From the NCBI RefSeq assembly GCF_032854445.1, contig NC_088303.1, positions 9,245,501-9,309,500 on the forward strand: DNA of 64,000 nucleotides. The letters run 5' to 3'. Made by a program: the position numbers and the translations under genes. The notes under the pieces are model-generated. The model was not told the DNA's origin and did not search any database. It saw only the letters and a list, made by a program, of their open reading frames with translations. This stretch comes from Liolophura sinensis (lineage: Eukaryota > Mollusca > Polyplacophora > Chitonida > Chitonidae). Below, one piece after another: positions 58,113 to 64,000 of the stretch (positions are counted from its first letter, which is position 1; each line of letters starts with the position of its first letter).

Positions 58113-58365
58113 ATGGCTCGGGGAATTCTTGGACTGATTGCATCCTTGGCTCTTGCTATACAGTTCACCAATGGCGCACAAAGTGATAGTAATGCTTTTA
58201 CAGAAATCCTGTCCTCATTAAGCTCGCAACTGTCCACCTCGTGTGACACTGTCGGCATCGTGACTCAGGTTTTAATACGAGAAATTGAACAGAGAGTCAA
58301 ACTGCAAGAAAATGTCGAGACTCGACTTGCGAAACTGGAAGAAAAGGTTGCAAAGAACGAGAAAG
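58113..58365 (+). CDS. C1q protein exon 1: signal peptide and coiled coil
   Basis: Residues 1-84. Donor GAGAAAG|GTATGT. Open reading continues into the intron with unrelated sequence, but the C1q domain requires the splice. Confidence 0.88.
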
Positions 58366-59856
58366 GTATGTTCGCGTCAAATGTTTGTCCCGGCAAAGTG
58401 TCAGATATTACATGTAAAATACTCTGTCTTTTACAGAGAATATTCCTTAATTATTTTTGTTGCTTATTTTATCAAGAAGTTCTATACGCACGGGTTACTG
58501 TGGAGCGCGGGGCTCTCGCTTGACCATTCATTCGGATACTGCATGGTTTTCTCCGCATCAGATTTCCACCAAGGCCCATAAAGCTTGAAATAAGATCTGT
58601 CTTGTACAAGGGATATAGGAATATGCTCCTATCAGTTTACCCTGGTTTTCATCACCTATAAAACTGACTGATAATGGGAAAACTGAATAATACATATAGC
58701 GTTAACCCGGTTAAGTAAGACCAAAACAAACACTTTGCTACGTGGCATGTGTATGTACGGGCTGTCTATCCGCGGGAGTAAGGCTCATCGGAAAAACGAA
58801 AGAAAACTGCATCTAAAATATCTTCAATGATTCCTTTACGGAGAAAGGCTAATGGGCTGTATTGTTTCTTCCTTGTCAAGGCATTTCTTCTCATTACGTA
58901 AACCACATTTCATTTAATAGGAAGAAGTGTATGGTATTAAACCTATAAAATAGCTAATTTGATATTATAGGGAGTGCGGGAGTGAGTGAGTGAGTGCTTG
59001 GGGTTCAAAGTCGTACTTAACATTTTTCAGTCATATGACGACAATATATTATACGGATAAAGTGAAACAAAAATTATGATACAGTGAACGAAATCATTAT
59101 AACAAACTATGGTCCATAAAGCCGTGTATCATATGACTAGATGTAGATTACTGATATCTCACAGATGCTCTGACGGAATGCCAACAACCACTTCCACCGT
59201 TGTAAATTTGAAATTCGAACCTCGTTGGTCGTGTGTTCTAAGGGTTTCGCATGGAAGTCTAATGGAATGGTGGCTCAGTGGTTGATCTCTGTTTTTTCAT
59301 TTGACTCATTCAACAATATTACAGTTACAGTTATAAAAGTTACAGTTACTGGTTTCTTACTTTGTCTTTTTGGTGTTGTGTTATAACGGATGTAGATGTG
59401 TCTGTACATTCCCATTAGACAGCACTGTTACATTATACAGCTGTATTCTTGCTCTTCACAGTCCCTTTGATCGCCTTCTCGGCCAGAGTAGAGCCACACA
59501 TCAGGGGCCTTACCAAGCAGCAAAAGGTAGCTTTCTCCGACGTCGTCACGAACCTAGGCAACGCCTACGATCCGGTGACCAGCGAGTTTAGGTGTCCAGT
59601 GTCCGGCCTGTACCATTTTGAGGTGACCATTCTCAGTGAACCAGGGGAGAGAATCGAGACAGAACTGATGGCCGCTGGCGTGTCAGCCATGAAAATTTAT
59701 TCTGGAGCAGTGACATATTTCGGATCTGGTGGAAATTCAGTGTTGCTGCAGCTGAACAAGGATGATCGCGTGTTTGTCCGTCTTCATCTCAGTACTGGCT
59801 CTAACATTCACAGAATGTGGAGTACATTTGGAGGCCATCTTGTTCAACAGATCTAA
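58113..59856 (+). CDS. Secreted C1q-domain-containing protein, two exons
   Basis: Exons 58113-58365 and 59462-59856 (phase 1) give 215 codons plus TAA. Residues 1-22 are a signal peptide (MARGILGLIASLALAIQFTNGA). Residues about 45-84 form a heptad-like, charged coiled coil (REIEQRVKLQENVETRLAKL). The C1q domain runs from about 87 to 213: FSARVEP, RCPVSGLYHFEV, then VLLQLNKDDRVFVRLH and STFGGHLV at the end. There is no collagen stretch. Proteins of this build are greatly expanded in bivalves, where they act as pattern-recognition lectins that trimerise through C1q and coiled coil. The ligand is unknown. The ATG context (AAGATGG) is good. Confidence 0.92.
58977..59050 (-). mobile_element. SINE-B 3' fragment in the C1q intron
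   Basis: GTGAGTGAGTGAGTGCTTGG then ACATTTTTCAGTCATATGAC; only about 70 bp of the 3' end is present. Confidence 0.8.
59462..59856 (+). CDS. C1q protein exon 2: C1q domain
   Basis: Residues 85-215 plus stop. Acceptor GCTCTTCACAG. Starts VPLIAFSARVE, the usual first strand of the C1q jelly roll. Confidence 0.94.
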
Positions 59857-60152
59857 TCACCAATGTTAAAAAGAAAAATTATGTGCTGTTGTTCGAATTT
59901 TCAATAGAGATGGATCACATTGTATTACAGCCACGTGATAATCATTTAAAGTGAAGTCATTCTGTGAGTTAAATCGAACAATTCAAGCCTATCGTCTTTC
60001 AATGACCCTTTGTGTCATATGTGAGCGTTAAGTGTAAACCTTTGCAGACTGTCTCTCTTCTTAAATACTTTATGTAAGTGAAAATCCACCAGAAAAACTT
60101 TGAATCTTAAGATCTGTTTACCAATCAAGCAATATCTTCTGTTGAAATATCG

Positions 60153-60158
60153 AATAAA
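60153..60158 (+). terminator. Candidate polyadenylation signal for the C1q gene
   Basis: AATAAA about 300 nt after the stop. Confidence 0.4.
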
Positions 60159-60159
60159 T

Positions 60160-63100
60160 TGGATAGACCTTTCTTATCCGACGTTTTAAACGTATGCATG
60201 CTTGTTATGCGGCTGTTGGTGGCCCAATTGACAACTTTTATTGGAATGTAAACTTTCAAGATGAAGGACCATCGACACAGGACTCTCTGATTGACAACTA
60301 TATTCAAGATAGCAGGTTTTAATATAAGGTATCATTTATTTGTTGAAGCAAGAAATTTTGGCTCATGAGATAGTGAAATCTCGTGAAGCCTCATGTTCAG
60401 TGAGACAACACCAAATAGCCTACACGCAAATATTACCTGCGGTCCTGAACCTAAAGTCGCAAAACGACAAAAACAGTTTTCACAGAAGTTTTACTGTTTT
60501 CAAACGTTCTGTGGACACTGTTTCATGTATCTGCTTCACAAGAAATCTGTTTTAGAACATGGGAATGTATCAACTGTTGTAGCAGCGTTGTTGGTACAAG
60601 ACAGAGGTGTAACTTCAGCGTGTTGAATGGCATTTGAGCGAGTTGGTGAAAGCATATTTCTCCCGTGCACCGTTCGTTAGAACTGGCAATATTAAGCATT
60701 AACACTGAACAACAATGTAGAAAACTGAATTATATTTGACATCAATACTTTATATGAATAAGTCAGCCTTTGTGCTTTTTTGAATTGTTACACACATATA
60801 TTTTCAACTTATTAAAAGATGTTCAGCATTTTCAGTTGAAAGTTAAGTCACATGTAAGTCTTTGCTCTTTCATGAATAACCCTGTAATCGTTTCCATTGC
60901 AAACGTAACGCCAAACATCGAAGACTGATAATTGAATGTTAAGCTCCTTATAGTTATACCGGAGGCCAAGGTTAAAAGCATCATTGCAAGAGCAGTTAAT
61001 AGCTCAACATAACATCCAACTGTTAAGACTATTAAAAAATCACGTCGTTAAACCTACAGGTGTTTTATACTTAAACATAGCCTTAGGTGGCGAAGAAATG
61101 GGTTTTTCTTTATAAGGATTGTGCGAAACCAAAGCTATAGTGCACCGATCCTGGAAGGGTAAACAGCCTACATACCATAGCCACTGAATAATTAAGTAAC
61201 CAATTTATCTTGCACCACCCATTCAGTGCAGAAGATCGATGTATTTAGGGCAATCTCTTCAATGATGAGCTCATTGTTGTCACATTCGAACAAAGGTAGA
61301 TATCACGGTCAACAGACACGTATCTGCTGAGTACGGCACTATACACGTCCCAGCGAATCCGTTGTTGTCAAATGAAAACAGGAGTATTTCGTCTGATGTG
61401 AGGTAAAGGAGCGTAAGGGTACTATTTCTTGTTTTTGTGAGACGGAACTATATGGACAGGAAGACGTCAATTTGTCCACCTGAAATTAGACTGTTGTACA
61501 CGACAGAAGACATTAGATTTATTAGCACCTTAAAGCAGAAGAAATATGACTATAATTCTAAGTCAGCGCGATTATAATTTTGAGTCATTTTTTGATATCC
61601 ACCAGACGATTAACGTGGGGACGCCCTATCTAACATAAACACCCACATATTTACACAATATAAACTGTATCTTCGGAATATGGAATATTCAAACTAGTGC
61701 TCTTTAATGTGAGCTGGGGGGGGGGGGAGCACAAATGATGGCTGTAACCAAAGCCATGTATTGCATCCATGTAGATCTCTCGTGGTCTGTTTTTTGTTAT
61801 TAGACTCAGATATAGATTAGACCAGGCATCAGACTGGTTTTTATGTATATGGGCTATTTCGGAGTCTGCGTGGACTGGAACATTCCTAAACTTAGCGAAA
61901 GCAATGACAACTTGATCACCATATCTTACTGATCTAAGGCCAAAAGCCAGGCTTCAGTTAGCAATCCCTGCAGAGAGTGAATCAGAGTAAAATGACAGAA
62001 GAATAGAAAATGCGAGGCTGTGATCTGAAACTGACACATAGTATATAACCCATTATCATGAGTAGTGAACCTGTATGGATATGAAGGCTAAACGGTTGTG
62101 AGCCACATATCAAAACGGTGAGGAAAAAGACCCCACCCCCCACCCCACCCCCAAAACAAACAAACAAAAACAAACAAACTAACAATAACAGACACATACT
62201 AAATAGCAACAACAACACACAAAGAACACTGACCTCTACATGGCATGACGTGCTCAGACGTTTCTCTGCTATTGCTATCAGACCATCACGCGAACTGCAA
62301 GTTACGTGCGAGAGTACGAGATTTTGAGATTACACAGTCCCAGTGCTCCGTGACCATTGCCCCATTCAGCCGTGTCCTGAATCCAGCGAGTACTGGAGTT
62401 GTGCTTCAACGCTTTGTAGCGATGGTTTGATATCCGCGGCGGTCTAAACTTACATAAATACTGTAGTATACAAAGACCATTATTTGGTAATTTAAGGCCA
62501 GGGGAGGAGATCTTAAATAAGCAGGTCAAGACTAACGGTGTAGAGCAACCCTATTATATTGTTTTGTAAGGATTTTGTCTGATTTCTTTAAAACATGAAG
62601 TAATGAAATAGCAAAGTGAAACAAGTACAAGTAAACATGTACAAACTACCTGTATGGTCTCCCGAGGTTGTCAAGGCAATAGACTTTGTATGCTCAGTTT
62701 CGGTTATCATTGAATATAGGCTTTAGTTTCTATTTCTGTATCGTCTTCGTGCGCTTAACTTGTTCAGATTTGAACAGCTTATTTAAAATTTGCTGAAAAG
62801 ATACAGGTTTGGACGCAAAGAATCCAAAAAAGTAAGGCTTAAGATCAAGATATGAAAGAATATGTTAGATAATGATTTGATTGATTGTTGTTCAATGTCA
62901 TATACTTAACAAAGAATTTTGTTAAACATAGGAATCAAGACCAGTTCATTGCGTTTTATAATAGTCAAGTACAGTCCATGGTCCACAAACGCTCTCATAC
63001 TAGTACTACGTACACTTGCCATTTCTCTTTCTTCAACTTGACGGATAAAGGATATCCCTTGACGGAAATTATGTATCAAATTTATTAAACGAGAGTCAAA

Positions 63101-64000
63101 AAAGTCGTTTGTTTCGAAGTATCCAAACATTTAAGATAAGCTGGGTGTATTAAGTATACGATCGCTTCAAAGGGTAACTCCACGACTTCTTTCTTATCTG
63201 GAATACGGAAAAGGGAAATGTAATTGATTTTCTTCACATATTTAAAAACCTTGATTCTCACATAAAATTTATACTTGAAACCAGTCGTAACAAAACGCCT
63301 TTTCTATGTGAACGTTTAACCGGTAGGGAAAACAGAGTTGTAACAGATACATTTTACAAACAGACATAAAACAATATATTGACTCCATATCCTGTCATCC
63401 TGGGAATAATATAAAGCTAATTTCACATTCAATCTGTTTTAACTGCTACCCCGTGATGGAAGCGGACCCGGACTTTTTTCACCACGAAACCATTGAGACA
63501 ATAGTGCTGTCGTACATGATGACCTAACAGCAACGGGGCTTATCAGAGGTTCAGCAGACAGTATCAATCGTCGCTCTGGTGCTCTTGGCTTGTAGGCTTC
63601 GTTGCTTTGTCAGCTGTGTTCTGCTCAATGTGGCAGTCTGGAACGTGGCAACCAAATCCCAGAGGGTGGTAGGACGATGTCCGCACTGGGAGGAAGGTGT
63701 GGGAATGCACCATGATACGGCCCAAATCTACATGTTGCGGCAAGGCGGTAAAACCCTCGGGAAGTCACGGCATAGGACCCCCGGCAATAGCGAGTGACGA
63801 AGCAGAATTTTCACTTGAAATGACGACTAGTAGGCCCTGAGTAACAACCGGCTGCAATTGACGCCTCAAAGTCGTCTCCTGGAAGTCAGTGTGAGCGGTA
63901 GTAGGGTAACGTAAGTCCAGTCATGTCGAGATGCCAACGCACCGCGGATGATGCAAAAACTGTCAGCTCTAGTAGCGCCTCCCAGGATGCGCCTCCCAAG
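60160..64000. other. No gene seen
   Basis: Contains a G10 run (61716), a CCCCACC tract (62130) and a foldback-arm match. The open frame at 63579-63797 has no recognised domain. Confidence 0.5.
63068..63105. repeat. Partial copy of the foldback arm
   Basis: TATCAAATTTATTAAACGAGAG matches the arm of the 56.6-kb element over about 20 nt. No partner arm was found. Confidence 0.4.

Noticed and set aside
63579-63797. Start of a gene at the right edge
   Set aside because: VAVWNVATK resembles a LINE endonuclease start only vaguely; no further motif before the stop.

Overview
Organism. This is animal nuclear DNA: multi-exon genes with GT-AG introns, AATAAA signals, dense SINE/LINE debris and many minisatellites. 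A C1q-domain protein with a coiled coil, a nose-resistant-to-fluoxetine (NRF-6) type acyltransferase, I-clade LINEs with RNase H, and SINEs ending in (AAAT)n or (ACTC)n all suggest a lophotrochozoan, most likely a mollusc. The species cannot be fixed from sequence alone.

Layout. 1-7.5 kb: a decayed LINE and six tRNA-derived SINEs. 7.6-33.2 kb, minus strand: a complete NRF-6-like acyltransferase gene. I joined 15 coding exons whose intron phases all agree, giving 1080 codons from ATG 33224 to TAA 7634. A nearly full-length but frame-broken I-clade LINE lies in its intron 10, in the same orientation. 33.3-41.8 kb: SINE fragments and simple arrays, no convincing gene. 41.9-42.6 kb, plus: an ADP-ribosyltransferase-fold gene carrying a one-base frameshift. 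44.6-45.7 kb: the 3' end of a second LINE. 49.25-55.77 kb, plus: a carbohydrate sulfotransferase in three coding exons (437 codons), with a 5'-LTR/gag/pol-remnant Ty3/gypsy element in antisense in its first intron. 56.6 kb: a foldback element. 58.1-59.9 kb, plus: a two-exon secreted C1q-domain protein (215 codons). 60-64 kb: nothing convincing.

Most notable observation. In the NRF-6-like gene, several tandem arrays start exactly at a splice junction, and every repeat unit carries a copy of that splice site. Four are clear: donors of exons 3, 7 and 14, and the acceptor of exon 9. Exon 11 donor is probable and exon 13 donor is weak. The exon 9 array is special: its units are 48 bp (16 codons), keep an intact acceptor and stay open in the coding frame, so acceptor choice or repeat-number variation could add 16-residue steps to a membrane helix. 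Where I translated past the exon 7, 11 and 14 donors, read-through hits a stop at once or within one unit. A pyrimidine-rich, acceptor-like array also abuts the first coding exon of the sulfotransferase.

The genes are not an operon and have no evident shared pathway. The mobile elements tell a connected story: one SINE family has the same 3' end as the I-clade LINE in this window, and three SINE insertions retain perfect 13-15 bp target-site duplications.
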